A stretch of DNA of 64,000 bases from NCBI GenBank assembly GCA_049603835.1, contig JBMYSZ010000007.1, forward strand, positions 75,056 through 139,055, in the 5' to 3' direction. Below, piece after piece: positions 24,705 to 34,255 of the stretch. Position 1 is the stretch's first letter. Each line of letters begins with the position of its first letter. The position numbers were made by a program, and so were the translations under genes. Source of the stretch: Mangrovicoccus sp049603835. Its GTDB lineage: Bacteria; Pseudomonadota; Alphaproteobacteria; Rhodobacterales; Rhodobacteraceae. The notes under the pieces are model-generated. The model searched no databases. It saw nothing but the letters and a program-made list of their open reading frames with translations, and was not told the DNA's origin.

Positions 24705-27700
24705 TTAATAATCTCGCTCGAAATGAATGCCGATACTGGTTTCGCCATCATTATCGAAGCCGCCCTTCACGGTAAAACTCGGGGTCAGGTCGTAATTCAG
24801 GTCGATCCGCGTCGTGCCGTCGCCATTGACCGTGACATCTGAATAGATCTCATCGGTTAGGTATTTCCCGGCGGTCACAGCGGTATTGCCTTCGTCATCT
24901 TGGCCAACATTAAGCTGATCCACCCCAAGCCCAGAGCGGATTTTGCCGAAAAGCCCACCGCCACGCCCGGACAAAGTCGAGATCGCGGAGAGCAGCTCTG
25001 CCACCTCCAAAGGCGTCAGTTCGGCCACGGGTTTCCCGAAAAAGAGCTGAGCCAGAACCTCGTCTTCGGGCAATTCCGGATCAGAGCTAAAGCCAAATTG
25101 CGGATCATCAATTCGGCCTTCGATGACAATGCGCGCATCCACATCCGAAGTATCCGAGGTGGCAACCATCCGCAAATCAGGCACAAAATCCCCATCAAGC
25201 GCGATAATCGCCTCATCAAATTCAAGGGTTTGCGCCAAGATATCCATGCGACCTCGGATCAGTTCAAACCGTCCAGACGGCACTGGCGCCGCCGAGGTTC
25301 CGCCGATTGTCAAACTCCCGCCCAATTCAGCGTCAAGGCCGCGGCCTCGGATGAAAATCTGCGACGGGGCATTGATGGTGATATTCAACGGATAGGCTGG
25401 GCCCGGCACGCTTGGCGGGGCGGATGGGTCCGGTTCTTCGACGATCAGATTTGCATAGCGCCGGGTCTGCGTGCTGGAGCCAGGTTCGTTTTGATGGGTC
25501 ATCTCTAGCACAGTGCCGCTACTGCCCACTGTGCCGGGGATCCTAATTTCAGCGCGGTCAATATCGATCTGCCCGGCAATGCGCGCGCCACCAGCGAGAT
25601 TACCGCTCATGCTGACGCCGCCGCCAAGATTGATTTCATAGAGTTTTGGATCGAGCAGGACCAAATCATTCAAATCCACATCGATCTGCCCTGGGAAAGG
25701 CGAACTCAGAGTGACGGGGCCTTGGACCAAGATCTGACCACCGGAGTTCAAATTACTGCGCAAATCGATATTGGCTTGGCCATTGGCAAGCCCCAGATCC
25801 AGCGCGATCTTTTCCAGGGCAATGCCTGTGCTTGGATCAGTCAGTCGCGCTCCGGCGATTGTGACCGCACCACTCAGCGCATCGACACCCGGCGTGCCTT
25901 TGACCGTAATGTCGAAATCCGCATCGCCTTGGATGGCGCGGGGTTTGATAATGCCATTGGCCAGACCCAAGGGGATTTTCCCCTTAGCCGAAAGATCCAT
26001 GGTCCCATCAGGGTTTTTCACAGCACCATCGACCGTGGCCACCAGACCCGCCGGACCCGTGGCATCGAAATCCATCACGATGGTTTCGCCATCGCCATTC
26101 ATCTTGCCCACCGCAGTAATCGGGCCATTAATGCCGTCGACAAAGATACCGATATTGCCGAAACCCGCATCGAAATTGATGTCTTGGCGTGTGGCAGACA
26201 CATCGCCGTCGATCCGGGCAATCAGATCCGATGGGCCATCAAGATCGAAATCCACCGAGAAGGTTTCGCCATCCCCATCAAGCGTCCCAATCGCAGAGAG
26301 CGGCCCCGACAACTGCGGTACAAAAACCGCGAGATCGCTGAGACCTGCATCGAAATTCACATCCTGGGCGCTGGCCGAGACATCCCCATCAATCGCCGCA
26401 TGGATGCCTTTGGGGCCTGTCAGATCGAAATCAACGGCAAAGAGCTCTCCATCGCCTTTCAGCGTTCCGGCCGCGCTGAGCGCGCCTTGCAGATCGGGGA
26501 CAAAGATACCTAGATTGCCAAAGCCCGCGTCAAACACCACATCTTGGCGGCTGGGGGACACATCGCCCTTGATCTCGGCGCGCAGATCCTCGGGACCAAG
26601 CGCCAAGACAGAGATATTCCAATCCGTATTGGCGCCAGTGGCATCGCCAGTTAAGGTCAGCGGACCAGAGAGCTGCGGCACAAAAAGCCCCGCCTCGCGC
26701 AGCTTTGCATCGAAATCAACGCTGCCGCCGGTGCTGGAAATCGTGCCCGTGCTATCAAGTTGCAGCTCGGCATTATCGATGAATAGCCGGTTTAGCTCGA
26801 TCCCCGAGGCGTCCCGTTTCGCGTTTAAGGCAATCTGGGTTTCGCCATGCAGCAGCTGATCTACCGGCTCTTGGCCAATCGCCAAATCGCTGGCCAAGCC
26901 GTTTAGATCAATGGCAAACGCCCCGGTACGTACCGCGAAATCAGCCACCAGATCCGCGCTCAAAGCACCATCCAGTGGCTGGCCGGTGACGGGGGCCAAA
27001 CGCTCTAGATCGCCGGTGACAAGCCGCGCATCCGTGCTGATTTGCAGATCCCCATCCAGCCCCGCAATCTCGACCAAACCATCTAGGCTAAGATCACCAG
27101 AGCTGAACACCAGATCCCGGATCGAGACGGTGTTTTCCGTCGCTTGATAGTCAATTGCCGCGTCGAAATTGATCGCCTCATTCAGGACTTGCTCTAGCCC
27201 CGGATCGCCCAAACGCACGCCGGTAATGGCCGCATCAAGCTGGGCTAAAACCGCTTCAATGGTAAAACCTTGATCATCGGCGCGCTGCAAATTGCCTTCG
27301 ATGGTCATCCTGGCACTATCAACACCGTAATCGCCTTGGGACAGGCCCAAAGCTGCGATGCGGGCGTCGAATTGATCGCTCTGGCTCGCATCGAAATCGA
27401 TCACCAGATCGGCACTGCTCAATTCCGTCACATCGCCGGGCAGCGGCAGGACTACGGGCAAACCATCCGGTGCGCCAATCCGTCCATCCACATCAACAAA
27501 ACGCGGCAAGCCATTGGGGGCTAATTGCACCGCGCCGCTGAGATTGAGGGCATAAGATTTCAGATCCAAAGCGCTGATATCAATGCCGGTTTCCGGGTTT
27601 TGCACCAGATCCAGGACCAAGCCCACATCCGGGCCGAAAAACTCGCGATATTCCGGCACGAAAAGCGGGGTGATATCGCCGCCAATATCGGCGCGGATCT

Positions 27701-28571
27701 GATTGATCGGCGCAGGGTTGCCGGTTTCAGGCTGAGTGCGGCCAATTTCTGTGACGCGAATATCGCCTTCTAGCCGAGTTTCCCCATCCGTGGCCAAACG
27801 CAATGCAGCGTCGAAATCAGAGATCGGATCATCGCCTTTCAGGGTCAGATCCACCGATGGGGTGCCGGGAAATTTGGCCAATCCGGCGATCAGCCCGCCC
27901 GCCGCTTCTTTGGCGTCTAGATCCACCAAAAGCCGCCGTGTTTCATTGAAAAACCCGGCTTTGAGGGAAATGATCCCATCCGGCCCATCGAGGCGCAGAA
28001 TATTCAGATCTGCTTCGCCCTCGCCATTTTCCAAACGCGCTGAGCCCTGAACCGATAATTCCGCATCTTGGCCAACCAATGGCGCTCCAAGACTGATCTT
28101 TTCAACGCTCAGCTCGCCGACGGTCACGGCCACCGGGAGATCCGGCAAAGCAAATGGGGCAGGTGGTTCTGCATCTGCCTCTAGGCTCGGAGCTTCTGCT
28201 GGGGCAGGGGCCGGGCTGCGCGGTAAGACCACCTCGCCGATGGTCAAAGCATTAACCTGCAGCCGTCCCCGCAATAGCGCCAAACGCCGCCAATCCAAGG
28301 TGACATCGCGGATGGTCAGCCATTGCCCCTCTGGGTCAGACACTTGAACCGAGGCGATGCGAATTTCCGAGCTGATCAGCCCTTCGAGCCCCGAAATCCG
28401 GACCTCGCGCCCATCACCGCCCAAAGCATCCTGCAAAATCCGCTCGATGAAGCCGGCATCGCTTTCATCCTCGCTGGTTTGGGCCAAAGCCAAGGGGCTG
28501 GCGCTTAGCATCAGCGTCACCGCTAAAGGCGCAGCGATTAGGCGGGCGGGTTTGTGAAAAACTGTCATCAA
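24705..28571 (-). CDS. tamB: translocation and assembly module protein TamB
   Basis: A 1288-residue AsmA-like/TamB protein with an N-terminal membrane anchor (LIAAPLAVTLMLSASPLALA), a very long beta-rich periplasmic span, and the family's C-terminal DUF490 domain ending in GGFDNDGETSIGIHFERDY. TamB bridges inner and outer membranes and works with TamA in outer-membrane assembly and lipid traffic. It is translationally coupled to tamA (ATGA at 28568-28571). Residues about 619-858 contain four tandem 60-residue repeats (separate entry). Confidence 0.95.
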   Translation of the reverse strand: MMTVFHKPARLIAAPLAVTLMLSASPLALAQTSEDESDAGFIERILQDALGGDGREVRISGLEGLISSEIRIASVQVSDPEGQWLTIRDVTLDWRRLALLRGRLQVNALTIGEVVLPRSPAPAPAEAPSLEADAEPPAPFALPDLPVAVTVGELSVEKISLGAPLVGQDAELSVQGSARLENGEGEADLNILRLDGPDGIISLKAGFFNETRRLLVDLDAKEAAGGLIAGLAKFPGTPSVDLTLKGDDPISDFDAALRLATDGETRLEGDIRVTEIGRTQPETGNPAPINQIRADIGGDITPLFVPEYREFFGPDVGLVLDLVQNPETGIDISALDLKSYALNLSGAVQLAPNGLPRFVDVDGRIGAPDGLPVVLPLPGDVTELSSADLVIDFDASQSDQFDARIAALGLSQGDYGVDSARMTIEGNLQRADDQGFTIEAVLAQLDAAITGVRLGDPGLEQVLNEAINFDAAIDYQATENTVSIRDLVFSSGDLSLDGLVEIAGLDGDLQISTDARLVTGDLERLAPVTGQPLDGALSADLVADFAVRTGAFAIDLNGLASDLAIGQEPVDQLLHGETQIALNAKRDASGIELNRLFIDNAELQLDSTGTISSTGGSVDFDAKLREAGLFVPQLSGPLTLTGDATGANTDWNISVLALGPEDLRAEIKGDVSPSRQDVVFDAGFGNLGIFVPDLQGALSAAGTLKGDGELFAVDFDLTGPKGIHAAIDGDVSASAQDVNFDAGLSDLAVFVPQLSGPLSAIGTLDGDGETFSVDFDLDGPSDLIARIDGDVSATRQDINFDAGFGNIGIFVDGINGPITAVGKMNGDGETIVMDFDATGPAGLVATVDGAVKNPDGTMDLSAKGKIPLGLANGIIKPRAIQGDADFDITVKGTPGVDALSGAVTIAGARLTDPSTGIALEKIALDLGLANGQANIDLRSNLNSGGQILVQGPVTLSSPFPGQIDVDLNDLVLLDPKLYEINLGGGVSMSGNLAGGARIAGQIDIDRAEIRIPGTVGSSGTVLEMTHQNEPGSSTQTRRYANLIVEEPDPSAPPSVPGPAYPLNITINAPSQIFIRGRGLDAELGGSLTIGGTSAAPVPSGRFELIRGRMDILAQTLEFDEAIIALDGDFVPDLRMVATSDTSDVDARIVIEGRIDDPQFGFSSDPELPEDEVLAQLFFGKPVAELTPLEVAELLSAISTLSGRGGGLFGKIRSGLGVDQLNVGQDDEGNTAVTAGKYLTDEIYSDVTVNGDGTTRIDLNYDLTPSFTVKGGFDNDGETSIGIHFERDY
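25998..26717 (-). repeat. four tandem 60-residue (180-bp) repeats inside tamB
   Basis: Units at 26717-26538, 26537-26358, 26357-26178 and 26177-25998 encode versions of FDAGFGN[L/I]GIFV...LxGPL, a GDGE-type turn, and DGDVSA..QD. Exact 60-residue periodicity and close similarity of units 2-4 point to recent internal duplication of the beta-groove. Confidence 0.88.
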
Positions 28572-30421
28572 AAGGCCTGCCCTACACCGATATAAAGCTC
28601 ATATTGTTTGAAACTATCGCCCGTGCCCGAGACGGGTGTTGCCAAATCCATGCGCAAAGGCCCGATTGGGGTGGCATAGCGAAAACCGATCCCCGCGCCG
28701 CTATGGCTTGGATCATCTGCTTCTAGCCAGCTTTCCGCGCCCACATAGCCAATGTCATAGAAGCCAACGACCCCCAGTGATTTTGTGACCCGTGCCCGGA
28801 TTTCGCCGGAAAGCGCCAAAAAGCTGCGCCCGCCCACGGCATCGCCATTGATCTCATTGGCGCCAAGGGATTGGTATTTCTGGCCGCGCACCGTATCGCC
28901 GCCGCCGGAATAAAACAGGAAGTCAGGCGGTGTGCCTTCTTGGCTGGCAAAAAGAACGCTGCCAATTTGCGCCCGGCCCGCGAGAGTGAATTTGTCTTCG
29001 GCCCCAAAGCTTAGATAGCCGCGATTATCCAGATCGATCAAAGCCCCATCTTCCGATCCATTCACACCGAAAAAGGGCATCGCCCGACCGTCGAAATAGA
29101 CCCCAGTTTTGGGATCGCCAATTTCGTCGCGATAATCCCATTCAAGCCGCGATGGGAAAACAATATGATTGAAGTCATGCTCGCCAAAGGCATCATCCGC
29201 ATAAGAATAGCGATAGCCCAAAGCGATTTCTCCAAACAGACGATCACTGAAATAGCGGGTGATCCCGATCCCTAAAGTGGCCTGTGTTTCGGTATAATCC
29301 GGCTCATCGAGATGTTCGAACTCGCCATAAAGAAAGGCCCAATTATCGGGGCCATAGGCGGCGGGGCGGGTCAGGCGGAAGGTGGTCGAATAATCCACGC
29401 CGCCTTTGTCGCCCAGCCCGCTTTGCTCGCCGCCGATATTAGACACTTCGGCATCGACCCGGAACCGCTCGGAGCCGCCAAACACATTGCGATGCATCCA
29501 AAACCCGCCGACCTGCAGGCCTTCGACTGTGGCCAGCTCGGCGCTAAAGCCAAAGCGGCGTTTGGGTTGGTCGATCACCGTCAAGTTGTAGTTTAGCTGG
29601 TCGCCAACAACTTCGCCCTCTTGCAGGCTGACGGTTTTGAAAGCCCCAGCACGGCGCAAACGATTACCTGCTTCATTTTGCAATTCGGGGTCATAGATTT
29701 CACCTTCGGGCCAGCCAAGGATTTCGCGAATGCGTTTGCGGCGCACATCGGACTCGCCTTTGATCGTCACCGTACCGAAACGCAATCGCTGATCCGGGTC
29801 GATTTTGATGTCCACATCTAGCTCGCCCGCTTTATGGCGTGCGATGATGTCTTGGGATTTGACAGAGGCTTTGGGATGGCCAGCTTGACGCCATTCGCGC
29901 AGCGCGGCAGTCGCCGCTGATCCCACAACCGGCGCTTTGGCCGGGGCGCCAGGCACAAACCCATCCACCACCGGATCCGGCCCAGCAGCGGCTTGCGGTT
30001 CCCGTGGCGCCAATTGCGCTTTGCCAAAGGTAAATGCCTTGCCTGGTGTCACCACAAGCTGGATCTTGCTGATCGTCGCAGGCGGTTGGATCGGATCTAT
30101 GTTCGCCGCTTCTCGCCCATCGACGAAAACATGCACTTCGGGGCCGTAATAGCCATTATCATACATCAGCCCGACCAATCGGCGATATTCCGCCTGAGCA
30201 GAGGCCAGGATGTCTTGGGTATCGGTGACCTCATTTTCCAGCGCCGTATTGGTCAGCGATGAGAGCTCGATCTGGTCTTTCAGAGATTTGGCGGTCTTTT
30301 CATTCACCCCCTGCACGAGGATTTCGACCTTATCCAAGGCCAAAACCGGCGTGGCGGCCAGCAGTGCCAAGCCAAATATTACGAGTTTGCTCGTTTTTTC
30401 CAACCGATAGGCCATAGGCAC
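28568..30421 (-). CDS. tamA: outer-membrane assembly protein TamA (BamA/TamA family)
   Basis: A 617-residue Omp85-family protein with a signal peptide (LVIFGLALLAATPVLA), POTRA domains (about 30-270) and a C-terminal 16-strand barrel ending in YELYIGVGQAF, with the terminal Phe typical of BAM substrates. The barrel's VRGQ[K] motif is present in GGGDTVRGQKYQSLG. The start is GTG 30421 or, two codons later, ATG 30415; neither ribosome site is strong. It forms the TAM complex with TamB encoded immediately downstream. Confidence 0.94.
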   Translation of the reverse strand: MPMAYRLEKTSKLVIFGLALLAATPVLALDKVEILVQGVNEKTAKSLKDQIELSSLTNTALENEVTDTQDILASAQAEYRRLVGLMYDNGYYGPEVHVFVDGREAANIDPIQPPATISKIQLVVTPGKAFTFGKAQLAPREPQAAAGPDPVVDGFVPGAPAKAPVVGSAATAALREWRQAGHPKASVKSQDIIARHKAGELDVDIKIDPDQRLRFGTVTIKGESDVRRKRIREILGWPEGEIYDPELQNEAGNRLRRAGAFKTVSLQEGEVVGDQLNYNLTVIDQPKRRFGFSAELATVEGLQVGGFWMHRNVFGGSERFRVDAEVSNIGGEQSGLGDKGGVDYSTTFRLTRPAAYGPDNWAFLYGEFEHLDEPDYTETQATLGIGITRYFSDRLFGEIALGYRYSYADDAFGEHDFNHIVFPSRLEWDYRDEIGDPKTGVYFDGRAMPFFGVNGSEDGALIDLDNRGYLSFGAEDKFTLAGRAQIGSVLFASQEGTPPDFLFYSGGGDTVRGQKYQSLGANEINGDAVGGRSFLALSGEIRARVTKSLGVVGFYDIGYVGAESWLEADDPSHSGAGIGFRYATPIGPLRMDLATPVSGTGDSFKQYELYIGVGQAF

Positions 30422-30605
30422 TCTACCACACCTTGTTTTCCGTTAACTCGATCTTAGCCTCTTATGGCACGGGGACAAATGCAGGAACTGTCTTGCTTTT
30501 GCCCGTCGTGACATAGATGCAGGGAAAAAGACTTGGCACACCAAATTCCCAGGAGCGCAAGCAGGATTTTTGGTGGACCCATTCCGAAACCTAGGGGGGT
30601 AAGAT

Positions 30606-31484
30606 ATGGCAAAAGTTGCATTTTTAGGGCTGGGCGTGATGGGATATCCCATGGCGGGACATTTGCAGGCCGCGGGTCATTCTGTGACAGTCTATAACCG
30701 CACCACCGCGAAAGCAGAGGCCTGGGCCAAAGAGCATGGCGGAAATTTCGGCAAAACCCCGGCAGAAGCCGCGGCGGGAGCTGAATTTGTCATGATTTGC
30801 GTCGGCAATGACGATGATCTGCGCTCGGTGGTCTTGGGTGAGTCGGGTGCTTTGGCGGGGCTGACCGACGGCGCTGTTATCGTTGATCACACCACTGCCT
30901 CAGCACGAGTTGCGCGGGAGCTGGCCGAAGCAGCCGCAGACAAATCCGTGGGCTTTGTGGATGCGCCGGTCTCTGGCGGACAGGCTGGGGCCGAGAATGG
31001 CCAATTGGCGATTATGTGCGGCGGCTCTGAGACGGATTACGGCAAAGCCGAGCCGATCATGCAAGCCTATGCCAAAGCCACGGATTATTTCGGGCCTGTC
31101 GGCGCGGGGCAAATGACCAAAATGGTCAATCAGATCTGCATTGCCGGGATTGTGCAGGGCATTTCCGAAGGCCTGCATTTCGCGCAAAAAGCGGGGCTGG
31201 ACGCAAAGCAAGTTGCGCAGCTGGTCAGCCAAGGAGCAGGCGGGTCCTGGCAATTGGCCAATCGCGCCGACACGATGGTGGATGGCGAGTTTGAATTCGG
31301 CTTTGCGGTGGATTGGATGCGCAAGGATCTAGGCATAGCGATCGACCAGGCCAAGGATATGGGAGTGAGCCTGCCCATCGCCGCGCTTGTGGACCAGTTT
31401 TATTGCGATGTGCAATCCATGGGCGGCGGGCGTTGGGACACGTCTAGCTTGATCCAACGTCTGCGCAAACTGCAATCGGACTGA
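30606..31484 (+). CDS. NAD(P)-dependent beta-hydroxyacid dehydrogenase (3-hydroxyisobutyrate dehydrogenase family)
   Basis: A 292-residue enzyme. The N-terminal Rossmann motif is GLGVMGYPM (8-16), the substrate motif DAPVSGGQAGAENG, and the catalytic Lys is K172 in GAGQMTKMVNQ. The family includes 3-hydroxyisobutyrate, tartronate semialdehyde and glyoxylate/succinic semialdehyde reductases; Asn-Arg (residues 31-32) after the second strand suggests an NADP preference. The exact substrate cannot be fixed. GGGGG[T]AAG precedes ATG 30606. It is monocistronic. Confidence 0.88.
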   Translation: MAKVAFLGLGVMGYPMAGHLQAAGHSVTVYNRTTAKAEAWAKEHGGNFGKTPAEAAAGAEFVMICVGNDDDLRSVVLGESGALAGLTDGAVIVDHTTASARVARELAEAAADKSVGFVDAPVSGGQAGAENGQLAIMCGGSETDYGKAEPIMQAYAKATDYFGPVGAGQMTKMVNQICIAGIVQGISEGLHFAQKAGLDAKQVAQLVSQGAGGSWQLANRADTMVDGEFEFGFAVDWMRKDLGIAIDQAKDMGVSLPIAALVDQFYCDVQSMGGGRWDTSSLIQRLRKLQSD

Positions 31485-31492
31485 CCGATCAA

Positions 31493-31521
31493 AGCGTCAG
31501 CCAGTCTGGGGGGCTGGCGCT
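31493..31521. terminator. hairpin between the convergent dehydrogenase and sulfatase genes
   Basis: AGCGTCAGCC (31493-31502) pairs with GGCTGGCGCT (31512-31521; one G-U pair). It lies 9 bp after the dehydrogenase stop and 17 bp after the sulfatase stop on the other strand, with only a weak T-rich flank. It may serve both transcripts. Confidence 0.5.
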
Positions 31522-31537
31522 AATCTATCCGCCTCTT

Positions 31538-34255
31538 TTAGACGAAATGCACATCCACCAAGGCGGCTGCGGATAGGTTTAGATTGAGGAATTCCACGGA
31601 AAAGCTCATATGCGCATCGCTTAGCAAGAGATGCCCGCTGCCGGACAAGCTCCAGACCAGATCGGCGCGGCTATTCAGGCTTGGCGAAACCAGCTGGATC
31701 AGATCCTCTTGGGTGCTAAACCCAGCGATACTGTCATGGCCCGCCCCATCAATCTGTGTCAGGTCGAAATAGAACAGGTCCCGAGCAGTCCCGCCTTCGA
31801 GCCAGTCATCGCCACTGCCCCCCCAAAGCGTGTCCTTGCCGCTGCCGCCGGACAGCGTGTCGTTACCGCTGCCCCCGCTCAGCCAATCATGGTGCCGCCC
31901 GCCGATTAAGCTGTCATTGCCAGCCTCGCCCCAAAGACTGTCATGGCCATCGCCACCATTGAGCAGGTCATTTTCGCTGCCGCCATAAAGGCTGTCATTA
32001 TTCTGATCGCCATAAAGACTATCACGCCCCGCGCCGCCAATCAGACTGTCATTTTGCCAACCGCCTTGCAGCAGATCATGACCTTCGCCGCCCATGAGCG
32101 TGTCATTATCATTGCCGCCCTTAAGCACATCATTATGACGCCCGCCATCCATGTAATCGGCCCCATGATAGCCGGTCATGAAATCCGCGCCATCATTGCC
32201 ATAAAGCGTGTCATTCCCCTGATCGCCATTCATTCGGTCGTTATTCTGCTCGCCATACATAAGGTCATTACCAGTACCGCCGGATAGAAAATCATTCTGC
32301 CAGCCACCCCGGAGCGTGTCGTCATGCGCCCCGCCGCGCAAAGTGTCATTCTCTGTGCCACCGCGAAGATCATCGCGGCCGTCACCGCCTTCTAGCAGAT
32401 CCCGGCCGCTGAGACCCAAAAGCGTGTCATCATTTGTGTGGCCCTTCAGGACATCATTACCGATATGGCCCACCAGCCGGTCTTTGCCCCAATGGCCTTG
32501 CAAAGTGTCATTGCCCGCCCAGCCATAAAGCTCGGAGGCATGACGGCCGGATTTCAGATAGTTATGATTGCCATTGCCGTGAACAATTGGCGCGACATCG
32601 CGCTCGACAATCAGATTTTCCACCGCATAGGGCAGGCGGATGGTGGGGGTCTCTATCACGCCGGTGCCTGCGCCATAAAACCGGATCACATCTGTCCCAT
32701 TGCCGGCCAATTCTCGAATCGCGGAAATTTGGTTGGGGTCGAAAACCGCGTAAACATCATCGCCGACACTACCATAAGCGCGTTCAATATTGGGCGTCAC
32801 GAATAGATGCTCGCCCGCCGCACTGCCAGAAAGTTCCGTTGCGTTGAAATCGGTAATGGCCCCCAATAGCGTGGCCTCATGAGCAGCCATATCCCGCAAT
32901 TGCGATAGCAGAGCGGCTTGCCCTGGATCGCTGGCCAGATTGGTGAATTGCTCGGGGTCATTGACCATATCATAAAGCTGCTCATCCCCGGTTAGCCCCA
33001 GGATATAACGATGGGTCGCGGTGCGCAGCGAGATCGAGCCGTCAAAGACACTCACCGCCGGGCTCGCCCAATTGGTTGTGGGGTCTTGCACCAGCTCTAG
33101 CAAGGATTGGCCATCAATTGGCCCGGTCGTCACACCGGTTTCCGCCAGATCCAGCAGGGTCGGCATGATATCCAGCAAGGATACGGGCGCGGTGACGGTA
33201 CTGCCCGCGCTGCCATGGTCGGGATCAACAATGATCAGCGGCGCATTGGTCGCTTGTTCCCAATGGGTGAATTTACCCCAATGTTCCTTATCCCCCAAAT
33301 GATACCCGTGATCGGACCACAGAACGAATGTGGTGTCGTCCCAAGCATTTGCCGCATCCATCGCGTCCAGTAACCGACCCAGCTGCGCATCCGCATAAGA
33401 AATCGCCGCCAAATAAGAATGAATGCCATTCACCCATTCATCTGCTGCCACAACTTTGTCATGGTAATTGGGTGACCAGAATTGCTGAAAGAAAAGCGGG
33501 ACATCGTCATAATCCGTGTCCGGCGTCGGCGGCGGAACGATCTGGCTGGGATCGTAAAGATCATAATAGGCCTGAGGCACATTCCAGTCCAAATGCGGCT
33601 TTTTCAGACCGAGAGCGAGGAAATAGGGGCTGTCGCCCGAATAGCTCGACACAAAATCCGCCGCCCAAATCGCGGCATTCGTGTCTGCGATTTGATCTTC
33701 GGTCAAATTCCCTGCGCCATGGCGGCTTTCGATGCTGGAGGTCTGGCTAATACTATTGCCGGTATCCACCTGATAGTGATCAAAGGCTGATGCAAGGAAC
33801 TGGGCCTTGGCGCTTGTCGTGTCGCTAGCCGCCAGCCCGCCATGGAAAAGCTTACCAACCCCGGCCGTGTAATAGCCTGCGGATTGCAATAAACCGGGCA
33901 AAGTTTCGCCAGGATTCAAAAACTCGGCGAAATTATCATTGTTATTGATCACCCCGGTTTTGAAATGCGACAGGCTGGTCATTGTCGAGGCGCGCGACGG
34001 GTTGCAGGCGGGCTTTAACGCGTGGGCAGCATCGAAATAGGTGCCTAACCCCAATAGCCGGTCGATATTCGGAGTTTGAATTGAAACGCCGAAAGTATCG
34101 CGGAACCGCACGACATTAAACAAATCATCAACAGAAACCATGACGATATTCTTTTGTTCAAAAACGCCGTCATTTCCAAAATCAATGGAAGTATACTCAT
34201 TATTTATCTGAGCTGCTATTTCGGTGTCAGAGCTTTGGCTTGTCGTTACGGACAT
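31538..34255 (-). CDS. secreted sulfatase with C-terminal RTX (calcium-binding) repeats
   Basis: A 905-residue two-part protein. Residues about 33-460 are a type I sulfatase/alkaline phosphatase-fold domain. Metal ligands are D43/D44 in MVSVDDL; the formylglycine motif C84-x-P86-x-R88 is CNPSRAS; D316-H317 lie in WSDHGYHLGDKEHWGKFTHWE. The order resembles iduronate-2-/choline-sulfatases. Residues 580-831 are 28 uninterrupted RTX nonapeptides, followed by a hydrophobic C-terminal segment typical of type I secretion signals. There is no N-terminal signal peptide, consistent with one-step export by a type I system, none of which is in the window. Activation needs a formylglycine-generating enzyme, also not seen here. 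Likely targets are sulfated polysaccharides or sulfate esters (inferred). Confidence 0.88.
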   Translation of the reverse strand: MSVTTSQSSDTEIAAQINNEYTSIDFGNDGVFEQKNIVMVSVDDLFNVVRFRDTFGVSIQTPNIDRLLGLGTYFDAAHALKPACNPSRASTMTSLSHFKTGVINNNDNFAEFLNPGETLPGLLQSAGYYTAGVGKLFHGGLAASDTTSAKAQFLASAFDHYQVDTGNSISQTSSIESRHGAGNLTEDQIADTNAAIWAADFVSSYSGDSPYFLALGLKKPHLDWNVPQAYYDLYDPSQIVPPPTPDTDYDDVPLFFQQFWSPNYHDKVVAADEWVNGIHSYLAAISYADAQLGRLLDAMDAANAWDDTTFVLWSDHGYHLGDKEHWGKFTHWEQATNAPLIIVDPDHGSAGSTVTAPVSLLDIMPTLLDLAETGVTTGPIDGQSLLELVQDPTTNWASPAVSVFDGSISLRTATHRYILGLTGDEQLYDMVNDPEQFTNLASDPGQAALLSQLRDMAAHEATLLGAITDFNATELSGSAAGEHLFVTPNIERAYGSVGDDVYAVFDPNQISAIRELAGNGTDVIRFYGAGTGVIETPTIRLPYAVENLIVERDVAPIVHGNGNHNYLKSGRHASELYGWAGNDTLQGHWGKDRLVGHIGNDVLKGHTNDDTLLGLSGRDLLEGGDGRDDLRGGTENDTLRGGAHDDTLRGGWQNDFLSGGTGNDLMYGEQNNDRMNGDQGNDTLYGNDGADFMTGYHGADYMDGGRHNDVLKGGNDNDTLMGGEGHDLLQGGWQNDSLIGGAGRDSLYGDQNNDSLYGGSENDLLNGGDGHDSLWGEAGNDSLIGGRHHDWLSGGSGNDTLSGGSGKDTLWGGSGDDWLEGGTARDLFYFDLTQIDGAGHDSIAGFSTQEDLIQLVSPSLNSRADLVWSLSGSGHLLLSDAHMSFSVEFLNLNLSAAALVDVHFV
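31763..32518 (-). repeat. 28-copy RTX nonapeptide array in the sulfatase
   Basis: Twenty-eight consecutive 9-residue units (residues 580-831) from AGNDTLQGH to TARDLFYFD, without a single insertion. Asp occupies position 4 in all 28. Many units deviate from GGxGxDxLx by carrying Trp, His, Gln or Asn at positions 1-3. Such arrays fold into a Ca2+-bound parallel beta-roll after secretion. Confidence 0.93.

Noticed and set aside
25771..26859. A 362-residue open frame antisense to tamB
   Set aside because: It coincides with the tamB tandem repeats and has low-complexity Ser/Pro composition typical of an antisense shadow.
31763..32518. CRISPR-like short tandem repeats
   Set aside because: The periodicity is 27 bp, in frame, with coding variation; it is the RTX array of the sulfatase.
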